A DNA stretch of 64,000 bases from Ustilago trichophora (lineage: Eukaryota > Basidiomycota > Ustilaginomycetes > Ustilaginales > Ustilaginaceae): assembly GCA_900323505.1 (NCBI GenBank), contig OOIN01000039.1:186001-250000 (forward strand), read 5' to 3'. Below are positions 9,023-18,674 of the stretch, in pieces. The position numbers and the translations under genes are program-made. The notes beneath the pieces were generated by a model that was not told the origin of the DNA, made no database searches, and was given only the letters and a program-made list of their open reading frames with translations. Within the stretch, counting starts at the first letter, position 1. The number at the start of each line of letters is the position of its first letter.

Positions 9023-10336
9023 ATGGCGACCATCGCAGGCGGCATCAAAGTCTTTTCCGGCACCTCTCATCCAGAGCTCGCCGAGCTCATTGCCAAACGT
9101 CTTGGTCAACCTCTAGGCAAAGCCACCGTCACCCGCAACGAATCTGGCGAATCCATCGTCCGCATCGCAGAGTCGGTTCGAGAGCACGATGTCTACATTA
9201 TCAACACCTCCTGTGTCTCTGCCACACCCACTGGCGCAGCTGCTTCTCCCAACACCTCGCTCATGGAGTTGCTCATCATGATCCACGCTTGCAAGACCGC
9301 ATCGGCGAGACGAATCACCGCCGTCATCCCCCACTTCTTCTACGCCCGTCAAGATAAGAAGGACAAATCTCGTGCTCCCATCACCGCAAAGTTGATCGCC
9401 AACATGCTTGAGAATGCCGGTTGCGACCACGTCATCACAATGGATCTCCACGCAAGTCAGATTCAGGGTTTCTTCGACGTCCCCGTCGACAATCTTTACG
9501 CCGAGCCCGCTGCTCTGCAGTACATTCGCGAAATGGTAGACGTCAACAAGGCCGTCATCGTCTCCCCCGACGCCGGTGGTGCCAAGCGAGCAACCTCTCT
9601 CGCAGACCGTCTCGAACTCGACTTTGCCTTGTTCCACAAAGAACGCAAACGCGCCAACGAAGTCTCCCGCATGGTCCTCGTTGGCAACGTCGAAGGCAAA
9701 GTTGCCATCCTTGTCGACGACATGGCAGACACGTGTGGAACACTCGACCTTGCCGCGCAGCAACTCATCGAATACGGAGCCGAGCGAGTCCTCGCCATTG
9801 TCACCCACGGTATCCTCTCAGGCCCCGCACTCGACCGCATCTCCAAATCCAAATTGGAAAAGCTGATCGTCACCAACACGTTACCTCAATCGCACAACAG
9901 GTCAAAGTGCAACAAGATCGAAGAGATCGACATTTCGCACGTCCTGGCCGAGACCATCAGGAGAAGTCACTACGGTGAATCGGTTTCCGTCTTGTTCAAC
10001 CAAATCCCTTACGACACGCCTCAACCGTACAGGCATGACAACGACGATGAGATCACCGCTGCCGCTGCAGAGGCAAGCAACATTGGAGGAATCACAAATG
10101 CAGCAGGTGCAAGCGCCAGTGGCAGCCGAACCAACAGTGGACCCCAGAGCAGAGGATCATCGCCAAGCAACAGTCGACACTTTCCCCCGAGCCCGTATAC
10201 ACTTCCAGACCCTCCCGTCGCACAAAACTACTTTGCCGATCACTCCCACTCGGCTAGCCCAACAGCACACGACACACCCAAAGCCAGCGCCATCGATGGC
10301 AAATACGCCCCTTCGCCACTCAGGAGGAACGTTTAA
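9023..10336 (+). CDS. Ribose-phosphate pyrophosphokinase (PRPP synthetase)
   Basis: The protein has 437 residues. It makes PRPP from ribose-5-phosphate and ATP for nucleotide, histidine and tryptophan synthesis. Seen: [21 protein letters not shown] at the start, the ATP/catalytic segment [19 protein letters not shown] (107-124), [23 protein letters not shown] (141-163) and the PRPP-binding loop [15 protein letters not shown] (227-241). The core ends near residue 335 with [10 protein letters not shown]. About 100 residues of Ser/Pro/Asn-rich tail follow, making it longer than the ~320-residue human and most yeast forms. There is a small insertion near residues 64-78 ([10 protein letters not shown]) before [11 protein letters not shown]. 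Fungi often have several PRS paralogues, so I give no number. Confidence 0.95.
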   Translation: MATIAGGIKVFSGTSHPELAELIAKRLGQPLGKATVTRNESGESIVRIAESVREHDVYIINTSCVSATPTGAAASPNTSLMELLIMIHACKTASARRITAVIPHFFYARQDKKDKSRAPITAKLIANMLENAGCDHVITMDLHASQIQGFFDVPVDNLYAEPAALQYIREMVDVNKAVIVSPDAGGAKRATSLADRLELDFALFHKERKRANEVSRMVLVGNVEGKVAILVDDMADTCGTLDLAAQQLIEYGAERVLAIVTHGILSGPALDRISKSKLEKLIVTNTLPQSHNRSKCNKIEEIDISHVLAETIRRSHYGESVSVLFNQIPYDTPQPYRHDNDDEITAAAAEASNIGGITNAAGASASGSRTNSGPQSRGSSPSNSRHFPPSPYTLPDPPVAQNYFADHSHSASPTAHDTPKASAIDGKYAPSPLRRNV

Positions 10337-11073
10337 CTTCCGTCCCCACCCGTAAACGCAGAGTAGAGTAGGAGAGGTCGGAGAGATGAAGATGGAGTCA
10401 AATAGCACTCTACACAATAATCAGCTACTAGTTTGTCCGCCGATTCCTTTCTCTTTGCAATTCCATTCACGGTCCATAGCTCCATAGCTCGAAGTTGGTC
10501 TTCTTACAATCTCATTGACAGTCCATGACTAGCTATTCAATTGAGATCCACAGACCCTGGCGCGTTTGTTGGCGCGTTAGTACATTGGTCCGCGACCACA
10601 AATCTATATCAGCGGACTTATACCTATGTTGCCCTACCACCTGTGGCTGAATGGCGCATTTCGAGTCGATCTGGCTTGCTCTCGGTCTGTACTTATTTTT
10701 TGGATGGGTGCCTTTGAACCCCATTCGTTCGCCCCTGACCCGTTTTCTTCTCAACTCAAGAAACTTTAGACTGCTTGAAATGAATGAGCTTCACTGCGAG
10801 TCCAGACAACCGACACGAGATCCTTCACATGGAATCGCAGAACCACTGATGATTTCGAACGAGATTTGCCAGAAGAGTGCAGAGACGGGGATGAGCAGTA
10901 CACCAGGGAGCCCAGTCCAGGCTGAGAACCTTGTGCTGACTTATGGCATGCTGGTGTGCTGGCCTGGGAAGCATTTGCAATGTCGAAAAAACATGGGGAG
11001 GGGGTGGAAAAGAACGGATCAAGAAAAAGGTTTCGAGCAGAAGACCGAATTGCGACAAATACCACCGCCACTC
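10337..11073. other. Convergent intergenic region
   Basis: It lies between the 3' ends of PRPP synthetase and the basic unknown protein. Near 10464-10525 a phrase of the type CACGGTCCATAGCTC/GACAGTCCATGACTAGCT is loosely repeated. A 183-codon plus-strand frame at 10651-11202 overlaps the end of the opposite gene and shows no protein-like features. Confidence 0.4.
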
Positions 11074-12021
11074 TTAGTCGTCAAGGGTTACCTTGCTGCT
11101 GGACGCTTGACCCTTTCGTGCATTGGCGGCCGAGCTTTGTGTCTTCCGGGCTTCGGGCTCCTTGCTGCGTGTCCAATTGTGCCCAATATATTCGATGTCT
11201 GAGTCGTTGTCCCCCATGATATCGAAGTCTGAGACGTCGGTGTCTTCTTCCAAATCTTTCCTTTTCCTCTTGGCTGTTCCCTTCCCTTTGGAATCCCTGT
11301 TTCTCTGCGCTGAATCACGAGTGCGCTCACTCTCCCTGTCCCAAAAGGCCCGACGTTCCACCTCTGAAAGTTTTGCGAGCCTTTGTTTGTAGTTTTGCCG
11401 TCTCCTTGCCAGATGGTCTTCTTTAGAAATGTCCTCCGAAGGGCGAGCCGCCTCCCTGGTACGCTGGACAAACCTGGAACGCATGCTTGCAAAGATCCGG
11501 TTGTCGCGAACACCATCAGCCAGCTTCAGTTCAATGCCCTGACCATTCTCGCTTGGCGTTGTGACGTAGGGAGTGAGATCCTTGAGGGCGTCCTCTTCAA
11601 CATCTTCGACAAAGTCTCCATTTCCGTATCGTAGGATGGGAAGTTTGTGGATATTGACAACATGAGTTAGAAAAGCCCTGTCATCATCGTTCCGCCTTGG
11701 CGTTTGCCACTTGCATCCCACCACACAACACTTGACTAGCTCGTTTCTGGTTGATGCAGGCACCCGGACCTGCACTTGAGCTTTGTTGCCGACGAGCTCG
11801 TATCCGAAGAAATGCGATCCAAGATGCCGGACTAGCTTCCCTTCCTTTTCGAAGATCGGAAATTGTCCCTCACCAAATTCAGCCTTTCCATCTTTCTTCT
11901 TCTTCTTGAGCACAATGGCGACCGCCTTTAGATGATGTTCGTTTTCATCACCCCTCCATTCGAGATGTACACATGTGTGTAATGGGCAGACATGGTACGT
12001 AAAGGAGCGCCATATGCACAA
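11074..12021 (-). CDS. Unknown basic/acidic low-complexity protein, 5' end unresolved
   Basis: The frame encodes at least 315 residues, but no ATG opens it: the codon at 12021 is TTG, the frame stays open to a stop at 12079-12081, and the first internal Met is about 180 residues in. A first exon upstream joined at an AG such as the one ending near 12050 is therefore likely. Visible features: a Cys/His-rich start (HVCPLHTCVHLEWRGDENEHH), a possible zinc-finger-like element (CCVVGCKW, then HVVNIH about 17 residues later), a Lys/Arg-rich helix (ARRRQNYKQRLAKL), a putative nuclear signal (AKRKRKD) and an acidic patch. A nuclear protein is plausible. I do not recognise the family. Confidence 0.6.
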   Translation of the reverse strand: MCIWRSFTYHVCPLHTCVHLEWRGDENEHHLKAVAIVLKKKKKDGKAEFGEGQFPIFEKEGKLVRHLGSHFFGYELVGNKAQVQVRVPASTRNELVKCCVVGCKWQTPRRNDDDRAFLTHVVNIHKLPILRYGNGDFVEDVEEDALKDLTPYVTTPSENGQGIELKLADGVRDNRIFASMRSRFVQRTREAARPSEDISKEDHLARRRQNYKQRLAKLSEVERRAFWDRESERTRDSAQRNRDSKGKGTAKRKRKDLEEDTDVSDFDIMGDNDSDIEYIGHNWTRSKEPEARKTQSSAANARKGQASSSKVTLDD

Positions 12022-12717
12022 GTATGGGAGTGCCAGGTCAAGTTCGATTGGCAGCTGTACGGTTGATGTACCGCTGTCTCAGTGTCGCTTCGTGTTCGTT
12101 CTCTGTCGTGGCCACTCAATCACTGTCTTTACTGTTCCCAAGTTTCACAATTGATTCCAGGAACTACTTCAAGCCTACCTGCCGCTCTGTGCGAGGATCT
12201 AGTACCCTGACACCATCAGAGAGCACTATCAGAAGGCACTATCAGCAGAGAGAACGATCAGAAGGCACTGCAGGTATGTTTGGCTCTATCGGCCTTATCG
12301 GGAAAAACATCGGGGTATCGGGCCGGTGGCGCAATTTCAAATGCAGCCAATTCAAGCACAAACGTGATCAACTACAAAGTTTGACCGGATTCAATACAAT
12401 TTGGTTGAAATTGGAAGGTGGAAGAACGAGCCAAGCACGGGGCAATGCGGTCAAACTGCCTTTTCAAAAAAGTTAGATTTTGGGGGAAAGATGCCGGGTC
12501 TAGTCTCGCTTCTTTGTGGTTGCTCTTTCGAGTGGAGCGTAGGCTCGTGCTACAAATACGTCGGCCTATCAGCGAGTCCGATCGATAGGAGGCAGCAGGC
12601 AGCGGTGGTGTTGTTTCAGAAGAAAGCCGTGTACACTACTTTTGTCCTTCTCCCTTCTCACCCCCACCACCACATTCTTTAGCTTTGCATATACTCCGTC
12701 CTTCTTGAAAGGGTTAT
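12022..12717. other. Intergenic region upstream of pyrophosphatase
   Basis: It probably contains the missing first exon of the minus-strand gene and the pyrophosphatase promoter. ATCAGAAGGCACT occurs exactly at 12229-12241 and 12258-12270, with related ATCAGAGAGCACT at 12217-12229. No other structure recognised. Confidence 0.45.
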
Positions 12718-13707
12718 ATGTCATCGCCTGTACGTGCCAGCGCCGCAGCTTCGATACGTCGACTTTCTCAGACCGTCCGTCAGCTGTCAAACGGCAACCA
12801 AATTCCACCCTTCACCATGTCTTCCGCCTCTGACTACAAGACGCGCGCCGTCGGTGCACCCAACACCCTCGACTACCGAGTCTTCCTCGAGAACACCAAG
12901 ACCGGTCTTCCCGCCTCCCCCTTCCACGATGTCCCCCTCTTTGCCGATGAGAGCAAGACCATCCTCAACATGATCGTCGAGATCCCCCGATGGACCAACG
13001 CCAAGGTGGAGATCAGCAAGGAGGAAAACTTTAACGCCTTCAAGCAGGACACCAAGAAGGGCAAGTTGCGATTTGTCCGCAACTGCTTCCCCCACAAGGG
13101 CTACATCTGGAACTACGGTGCTTTCCCTCAGACTTGGGAGGACCCTCACCACACTCACCCCGACACCAAGGCCAAGGGTGACAACGACCCGCTCGACGTC
13201 TGCGAGATCGGTGAGCAGGTCGGCTACACCGGCCAGATCAAGCAGGTCAAGGTCCTCGGTGTCATGGCCCTCCTCGACGAGGGTGAGACCGACTGGAAGG
13301 TCATCGTCATCGACATCAACGACCCCTTGGCTAGCAAGTTGAACGACATTGAGGATGTCGAGCGTCACCTCCCCGGATTGATCCGCGCCACCAACGAATG
13401 GTTCCGAATCTACAAAATCCCCGACGGAAAGCCCGAGAACCAGTTCGCCTTCTCCGGCGAGGCCAAGAACCGCAAGTACGCCACCGAGATCGTTCACGAG
13501 TGCAACGAGGCCTGGAAGAGGCTCATCACCGGTCAGGCCGACGCTGGCGAGATCAGCCTCACCAACTCGTCCGTTCAGGGCTCCAAGGGTCTCGTCGGTG
13601 CCAACGACGCCGCTGTCACCAGCGTGCCCAAGGCCAACCCCCAGCCTCCCGCTCCCATCGACGCTAGCATCGATAAGTGGTTCTTCATCTCGTCCAGCTC
13701 CAACTAA
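12718..13707 (+). CDS. IPP1: Inorganic pyrophosphatase, possibly dual-targeted
   Basis: This is a family I soluble pyrophosphatase that hydrolyses PPi to phosphate. The signature DNDPLD is at residues 155-160, with the upstream [16 protein letters not shown] and downstream [19 protein letters not shown] typical of eukaryotic enzymes. There are two in-frame starts. The ATG at 12817 (strong context, A at -3) gives [13 protein letters not shown], the usual cytosolic start, and a 296-residue protein. The ATG at 12718 (T at -3, weak context) adds 33 residues, rich in Ser, Arg and Ala and free of acidic residues, resembling a mitochondrial presequence. Leaky scanning could give both cytosolic and mitochondrial forms; this is inference. 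The C-terminus ends in SSSSN with no peroxisomal signal. Confidence 0.96.
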   Translation: MSSPVRASAAASIRRLSQTVRQLSNGNQIPPFTMSSASDYKTRAVGAPNTLDYRVFLENTKTGLPASPFHDVPLFADESKTILNMIVEIPRWTNAKVEISKEENFNAFKQDTKKGKLRFVRNCFPHKGYIWNYGAFPQTWEDPHHTHPDTKAKGDNDPLDVCEIGEQVGYTGQIKQVKVLGVMALLDEGETDWKVIVIDINDPLASKLNDIEDVERHLPGLIRATNEWFRIYKIPDGKPENQFAFSGEAKNRKYATEIVHECNEAWKRLITGQADAGEISLTNSSVQGSKGLVGANDAAVTSVPKANPQPPAPIDASIDKWFFISSSSN

Positions 13708-13954
13708 AGTGCCGCTGCTGCAGTACCTCGTATGCCCGCCACTCGAATCGTCAGTTCTCCACCGTAAAAAGACCGCGGTTCAGCAATCGTACTTCTACAA
13801 CGAAATCCTCCGAATGTGATGCCTCGTTTGTGATCTTCTCCGTTTTGAGTGAGCTGTCCCGAGCGATTTCAAGCGATGGACAAGGCAAATCAAATGATTG
13901 GATCGAGTGTGTATTGTGCGTTCGTAGAGACACATGTGTCGAAAAGCTTGCAGA

Positions 13955-15808
13955 TCATGGTTGCTTCTGCTGTAGGCGCTGCTTCTTCCTCCGCTTTTGC
14001 AACTTTTTCTTCCTGTTGGCTATGCTATTCCCTCCACCGCTCTTGACTTCCTTTTCCTCTTCGTCTTCCGCTTCCGCTTCCTCTTCTGCTTCTGCTACAT
14101 CGTCGTCCGCATCATCTTCAGCAATCGCTCTCTTCCTGCTTCCAACCGCAGCTTGCTCGTCAGCAGCTGCGGTTTCGGCAGCATCGCCTTTGATAAAGCA
14201 AGCAACGAAGAAGCCATTACAGCTCTCTACATGCGGCTTGTCACCTTCACCTACACCACCTGGTTTGCAACGAATCACGCTGTTCGCCACCTCCTCGCCC
14301 GCTTGTTTGCCTGCTAGTTTGATACACATCTCTTGATCTCCTCTGACAGGCCATGAGGGGATGACCATTTTGCGCGGGGCCAAAGTCCAACCGTTCTGTT
14401 TGGCTTCTTCCGTGTCAAGGGCACGGATGACCACTTCTTCGTTTTCCTGCGTGTGAATGGAGCATGTCGAATAGACGACCTTGCGGAGGGAGGGAAACTT
14501 GAAGGCGTGTCGGATCATGAGCAGTTGAAACTCGGACAGTTGCTTCAGGCGACGTCCGAGCTTGGTCATACCCTCGTTTTCGGATGAATCCGGAGTGGAA
14601 GAAGCAGAAGAGGGGGACGTGTCTTCGACATCGTCATCTTCCTTTAAAAAATCCAGACGGTTGACGATGCCACTTCCACTGCAAGAGGGGTCGAGGAGCA
14701 TGTGTGTAACGCTGGCAAAGTCGGTCGGATTGGTTGTGAGAAAGTCTTTGCGCTCGGCTACGACGTTTCCTGTTGAGAGCTTTGTGATCCCGGTAGCGTT
14801 GGTTTGAAGAGCTCCGACGGCGCTAAGGCGCTTGACGAGGGTCTTGTATCGTACAGCATCACGTTCGAACGCAAAGATCTTTCCCCTTGCCCCATCCGCC
14901 TCTTCTCCGTCTTCTGCATGGTTGGAGAGGTTCTTGCTATACATGATAGCAGAAAGATGGCTTGTCTTGTTCCCCGGAGCACTAGTCGCATCCACCACCG
15001 TCCCCCCTCTCGGCGGATCCAATATGTACGCAGGAAAGCAGCTCGCCAAATCTTGCATCACCACCCAATTCCCCTTGTAGACCTCTCCACTCAACAGCCC
15101 ACTCGTTGCCTTTGGATGAAACGCCAACAATCCCGGCACATGTTTGCTCTCTATGTATTCTTTTGTCCCTTCCAACTCCTCTTTGCTTTCTTCCACCGCT
15201 GTAAACCTATTCTCTTCGAGCCACTGGAAGACTTCTTCCCTAGTAGCACGCAGAGGGTTGATACGGATCCAACGTGGAATTCGAGCAGTCATCTCTTGAT
15301 AAAGCGCACCAGAGCGCAGATCTTGAATGCGTGATTTACCTTGACGAATTTGAAGTTTCACCAGAGCAGAATGTAGCGAGGGTTTATAGCGCTCGAGAGT
15401 GACTCTGGGTGGCCAGGTTTTGGCGGCTTGAATGCCACGAGATTGGAAAAGGAGGTCATGGCAGAGGACAAGGAGGAATGCTTCTTTGCTTGGGTAAGAT
15501 TTGTGTCCCTTTCCCGCTGAGGTCTTGTTGGGCTTCTTAGATTTCTTAGCGTCCTCCTTAGGCGGAGCTTTGCCTTTTCCTTTGGCAGAAGGAGGAGTGG
15601 GAATGAGGGTGAATGTTTTCTCCTCCAGCTTGAACACCTTCGAGTCCTCCAATGCAATCGTCAAGGCGCTACGGTAAGCCAAGGAGTTGATGAGAATTGC
15701 CAACACTCGCCCAGCATCAGGATGCGGCGCTGCAGCCGCTTTGACAGAACACTCATCGCGAAGCACCCGATCGAGGGATGTCGCTGCTCGAATGTAGAAG
15801 TCCGCCAT
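13955..15808 (-). CDS. RCM1: 25S rRNA (cytosine-C5) methyltransferase Rcm1/NSUN5
   Basis: The protein has 617 residues from the ATG at 15808; the frame extends 39 codons further but only to a TTG. It begins MADFYIRAATSLDRVLRDE as in NSUN5 proteins. The SAM site DATSAPGNKTSH is at 273-284, motif IV DPSCSGSGIVNRLDF lies near 370, and motif VI YSTCSIHTQENEEV, carrying the catalytic Cys, lies near 447. A Lys-rich insert at residues 75-105 and a Lys/Arg-rich C-terminus (KKKLQKRRKKQR) preceded by an acidic run fit a nucleolar protein. Yeast Rcm1 methylates one cytosine of 25S rRNA; the orthology suggests the same here. It ends about 250 nt from the pyrophosphatase stop (convergent). Confidence 0.93.
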   Translation of the reverse strand: MADFYIRAATSLDRVLRDECSVKAAAAPHPDAGRVLAILINSLAYRSALTIALEDSKVFKLEEKTFTLIPTPPSAKGKGKAPPKEDAKKSKKPNKTSAGKGHKSYPSKEAFLLVLCHDLLFQSRGIQAAKTWPPRVTLERYKPSLHSALVKLQIRQGKSRIQDLRSGALYQEMTARIPRWIRINPLRATREEVFQWLEENRFTAVEESKEELEGTKEYIESKHVPGLLAFHPKATSGLLSGEVYKGNWVVMQDLASCFPAYILDPPRGGTVVDATSAPGNKTSHLSAIMYSKNLSNHAEDGEEADGARGKIFAFERDAVRYKTLVKRLSAVGALQTNATGITKLSTGNVVAERKDFLTTNPTDFASVTHMLLDPSCSGSGIVNRLDFLKEDDDVEDTSPSSASSTPDSSENEGMTKLGRRLKQLSEFQLLMIRHAFKFPSLRKVVYSTCSIHTQENEEVVIRALDTEEAKQNGWTLAPRKMVIPSWPVRGDQEMCIKLAGKQAGEEVANSVIRCKPGGVGEGDKPHVESCNGFFVACFIKGDAAETAAADEQAAVGSRKRAIAEDDADDDVAEAEEEAEAEDEEEKEVKSGGGNSIANRKKKLQKRRKKQRLQQKQP

Positions 15809-16126
15809 CTTGAACCCCCTATGCCTTTGTAGTTGGAGGTTGTGTAGGGTGGTGCGTTGACGGAGAGAGGGTAAAGGATGGTGGAAAGGGACGTAAACGG
15901 CAAGAATTGCCCGGACCCTGGCCAATTTCTTCTCAAAAAGCTAAATTTCTCTCCACATTTGAGCTCTTGTTTCCGCGTTCCGAGGATTGCTTACATTCAA
16001 TCGATACGACAGAAGTCTTTGCTCATACACACTGGAAATGTTCTGCTTGTGAAAGAGTGGGTATTGAAAAAGAGAGTGACTATGAAGGACGACAGCAGCT
16101 GCTCGTATAAATCTAAATTTGGCTGA
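15809..16126. other. Intergenic region upstream of RCM1
   Basis: Short region between two minus-strand genes. It holds the RCM1 leader and the 3' end of the next gene. I see no motif beyond A/T-rich stretches near 15940-15955 and 16107-16122. Confidence 0.4.
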
Positions 16127-17812
16127 TTAGGCTTCGCGGGTGGTGGCCGCTCCCGTTCCAGGCACGACGTTCTGCAAGGCTGGAGCTGCCTCAGCAATCT
16201 TCTGAGCCAGATTGGAGGCTTGACCCTGCTCTGAGTCGGCCGACTTGTTGACAGTGCCATTGTTGATGGGCTCCTTGCTGTTTTGACGCGAAGGAGTGCG
16301 CAGGCCGTTCTTGCGAGGACGTGGTGGACTGGTGGGTGGAGCTACTGTGTTTGCCGAGTCCTGGCTAGCCACTTGGGCTGTCACTGGAGGTGTGCTTGGA
16401 AGTTCCTGCGACAGTGTGCTCGAAGCAAGGTGTTCGCCGTCATGCGACTGCGAGCCAGCGGGTGTGGCAAAGCCAGCAGTCTCCATGGAGGGACGAACGC
16501 TGCCAGTGGCTGCTGTGCCAGGTCTTGCCGTCTCGGGCACGCCGGCTTGCTCCTTGATCTGGTCGACTCTTCCATTCGCTGGGCGGGATGGTTCTGCCGC
16601 ACTGTCTGCCTGGACAGCACTTGCCGCTGACGTCTCTGCCTCGGACTTTCCAAGCTCCGAGAGCTCCCTTCGCACCGAGCTCCTGCGTTGCGGGATGTCG
16701 CGCGAGGCTGCTGCCGACGAAGTGGTAGCACTATTGCCATTGACACCGGCCGAGGGAGCAGGCTTGCGAGAAAGACTGCCCGATTTTCGAGCCGCAGAGT
16801 CGTTAGAGGCAACAAAGGTGGATGTTCGGAAGGATTGGTTGCGCGAAGGAGCGACTGGAGGGGGTGGAAGCGACTGGCCAGGCTTGGCGCTGGTAGCAGC
16901 CTCGGATTCACTAGTCAAGACCGAGGTGCTGGGACCAGCTTCCTCGAAGATGGTGCCGTTGGCGGTGGTGGCAAGTGGTTCCGAGTTCAGAAGAGCGACC
17001 TTGCGCTTGTGGGTATCCTCGAGGTCTCTCAAGCTCTTGAGACCGGCCGACGACTTGGAAACCTCGGCAGGGTGTTCAAAGGAGAACTGTTCGAGCGACT
17101 TGGGCAGGTTGACAGAAGCCTCCTCGACGGTCTCCGAGTCCTTGAAGGTGGGGATCCACTGACGTCGCTCCTTGAGGAACTTTTGCATGTCGACCGTGGT
17201 GTTGGCAGCATCGGTAGGCTTGATGATGTCACGAGCAGTGAGGCTGATCTGTTCCCACTGAACGCCCTTGCCTGCAAAGAGTTCCGAGGGACGTGGTCCC
17301 GATGGAGTGCTGGCAGCAACCAGACCACCGGTCACGTTCTGACCGACGGCCTCAGCGAAGGATCCGCCTGCACCGGTGGGAGAGCTCAACGACGGAGCGA
17401 TGGCCGAAGGAGTGATGACAGGAGGTGAGACGGGAGTGGTAGCCGGCTTGTTGAGGCTGGTTCGACTGGCACGCTTGGAGCTGGCGTCATTAAAGTAGTC
17501 GGAGGTGTGAAGGTTCTTTCCGGTAGGACCAGCGGGGGAACCGCCATCAATGCTCTGAGAGCCCTTTCTGCGAGTGCTGCCGAAGAACTTTTTCATGCTG
17601 GAAGAGTTGCGGGAAAGGAGCGACGACGAGTCGGAGGCGTGAGAGGGACCACGACGATTGTTTGCGAATTGACCAAAGTCGGGGCTGTCACCGATAACGT
17701 CGGAAGCCTCAAGGTTGCGATCACGAGCGGCAGTAGGATCTGGTGTCTGCTTGGTGAAGCTGGCGGTGTCGGACGAGTAGGATTTGCGAGACTTGAGACC
17801 GAAGATGGCCAT
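16127..17812 (-). CDS. Disordered protein of unknown function
   Basis: The frame codes 561 residues starting MAIFGLKSRKSYSSD. Nearly all of it is Ser/Thr/Pro/Ala-rich and predicted to be unstructured. A more ordered, charged segment lies around residues 175-275 (GVQWEQISLTARDII, FLKERRQWIPTFKDSETVEEA, LKSLRDLEDTHKRKVALL) and could be the conserved core. Dense Ser/Arg motifs (RRKGSQS, KRASRTS, RRSSVRRELS) suggest phosphorylation sites. Codon use matches neighbouring genes (C/G at third positions), so I accept it as a real gene. There is no signal peptide or membrane segment. I do not recognise a family. Confidence 0.75.
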   Translation of the reverse strand: MAIFGLKSRKSYSSDTASFTKQTPDPTAARDRNLEASDVIGDSPDFGQFANNRRGPSHASDSSSLLSRNSSSMKKFFGSTRRKGSQSIDGGSPAGPTGKNLHTSDYFNDASSKRASRTSLNKPATTPVSPPVITPSAIAPSLSSPTGAGGSFAEAVGQNVTGGLVAASTPSGPRPSELFAGKGVQWEQISLTARDIIKPTDAANTTVDMQKFLKERRQWIPTFKDSETVEEASVNLPKSLEQFSFEHPAEVSKSSAGLKSLRDLEDTHKRKVALLNSEPLATTANGTIFEEAGPSTSVLTSESEAATSAKPGQSLPPPPVAPSRNQSFRTSTFVASNDSAARKSGSLSRKPAPSAGVNGNSATTSSAAASRDIPQRRSSVRRELSELGKSEAETSAASAVQADSAAEPSRPANGRVDQIKEQAGVPETARPGTAATGSVRPSMETAGFATPAGSQSHDGEHLASSTLSQELPSTPPVTAQVASQDSANTVAPPTSPPRPRKNGLRTPSRQNSKEPINNGTVNKSADSEQGQASNLAQKIAEAAPALQNVVPGTGAATTREA

Positions 17813-18276
17813 CCTCCCTCAAAAGATGATGGGGACGAGAGAAAGAAACCGAGATGGAGGAGCACCAAGAACAGAGGATCGCAGGCGTGAAGAGCCAGCG
17901 ACTTGAGATTGTCGGATGGTGCGAGTCGAGAGAGGTGGCTAAATGGCAAAGAGCTGGCCAAGACGAAGCAGAGTGTATTCAAGCCAAAGTGTCAGGTGGG
18001 ACCGTGGGAGTTGAACCAGCTCGAATGTCGGTGGAATGCCGAGGAGCTCTTCAGTCAAGACTGGCGTAGTCGGATATGCCGGTATCCAGCGATAGAGGTT
18101 GAATAGGATGGGGGATGTCCCAAAGACAAGAAGTTGGTCTAAAGTGGATGCGATGAGGCTGGAGTCAAAGATGATGGACAGAGCCAAGAACAATTGAGCG
18201 GGGAAGTCGAAAGGGCTGTGACTGACTGACGGTGAAAATGTCTCGAGTGCGGAAGCAGCAGCAGGGAAGGAAGGAG

Positions 18277-18328
18277 TGACTGACTGACTGACTGACTGAC
18301 TGACTGACTGACTGACTGACTGACTGAC
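18277..18328. repeat. (TGAC)13 microsatellite
   Basis: Thirteen perfect tandem copies of TGAC, followed within a few bases by a GCGT/GTGT alternating purine-pyrimidine tract up to about 18367. It lies roughly 0.5 kb upstream of the minus-strand unknown gene. Confidence 0.95.
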
Positions 18329-18663
18329 CGAGGCGGCGTGCGTGCGTGCGCGTGTGTGTGTGTGTATGCTTGAGTAGTGTGCGTGCACTGCGTCGGTTGC
18401 AACTTTTTGGCCTGTGGGCCCAAGCTGACGGCCAAAACGGAAAGGTACGGCGCTCAATTTTACGCTTTTTCTCTGACCCTCACACGCGGGTCAAAATTGA
18501 GTGTGGCCATCCTTCAAAACTACTTCCGCTCTCCGTTTGACGTAGGCTTGCTACTCGATTCGCTCAAAGAGAACATGAAAAGCTCGAAGGTCGAGACAGT
18601 CCAACTCATTTTCTTTCAAGACTCAGAATGGCGTGAGTGGAAATCACAAAGCTTAGAAAGTGG

Positions 18664-18674
18664 TGTACTGTACA
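18664..18674. repeat. Short TACAG/CTGTA palindrome, copy 2
   Basis: Minimal version of the GTACTGTAC palindrome seen in longer form at 1267, 25605, 39192 and 47697. Confidence 0.65.

Noticed and set aside
10651..11202. 183-codon plus-strand frame
   Set aside because: Overlaps the 3' end of a better supported minus-strand gene and has no protein-like features.
15809..15925. 39-codon N-terminal extension of Rcm1
   Set aside because: The extension opens with TTG, not ATG, and the family start MADFYIRAA is at 15808.
18139..18457. Reading frames with SVSQ repeats across the TGAC tract
   Set aside because: Produced purely by the tetranucleotide repeat; no codon bias or conserved sequence outside it.
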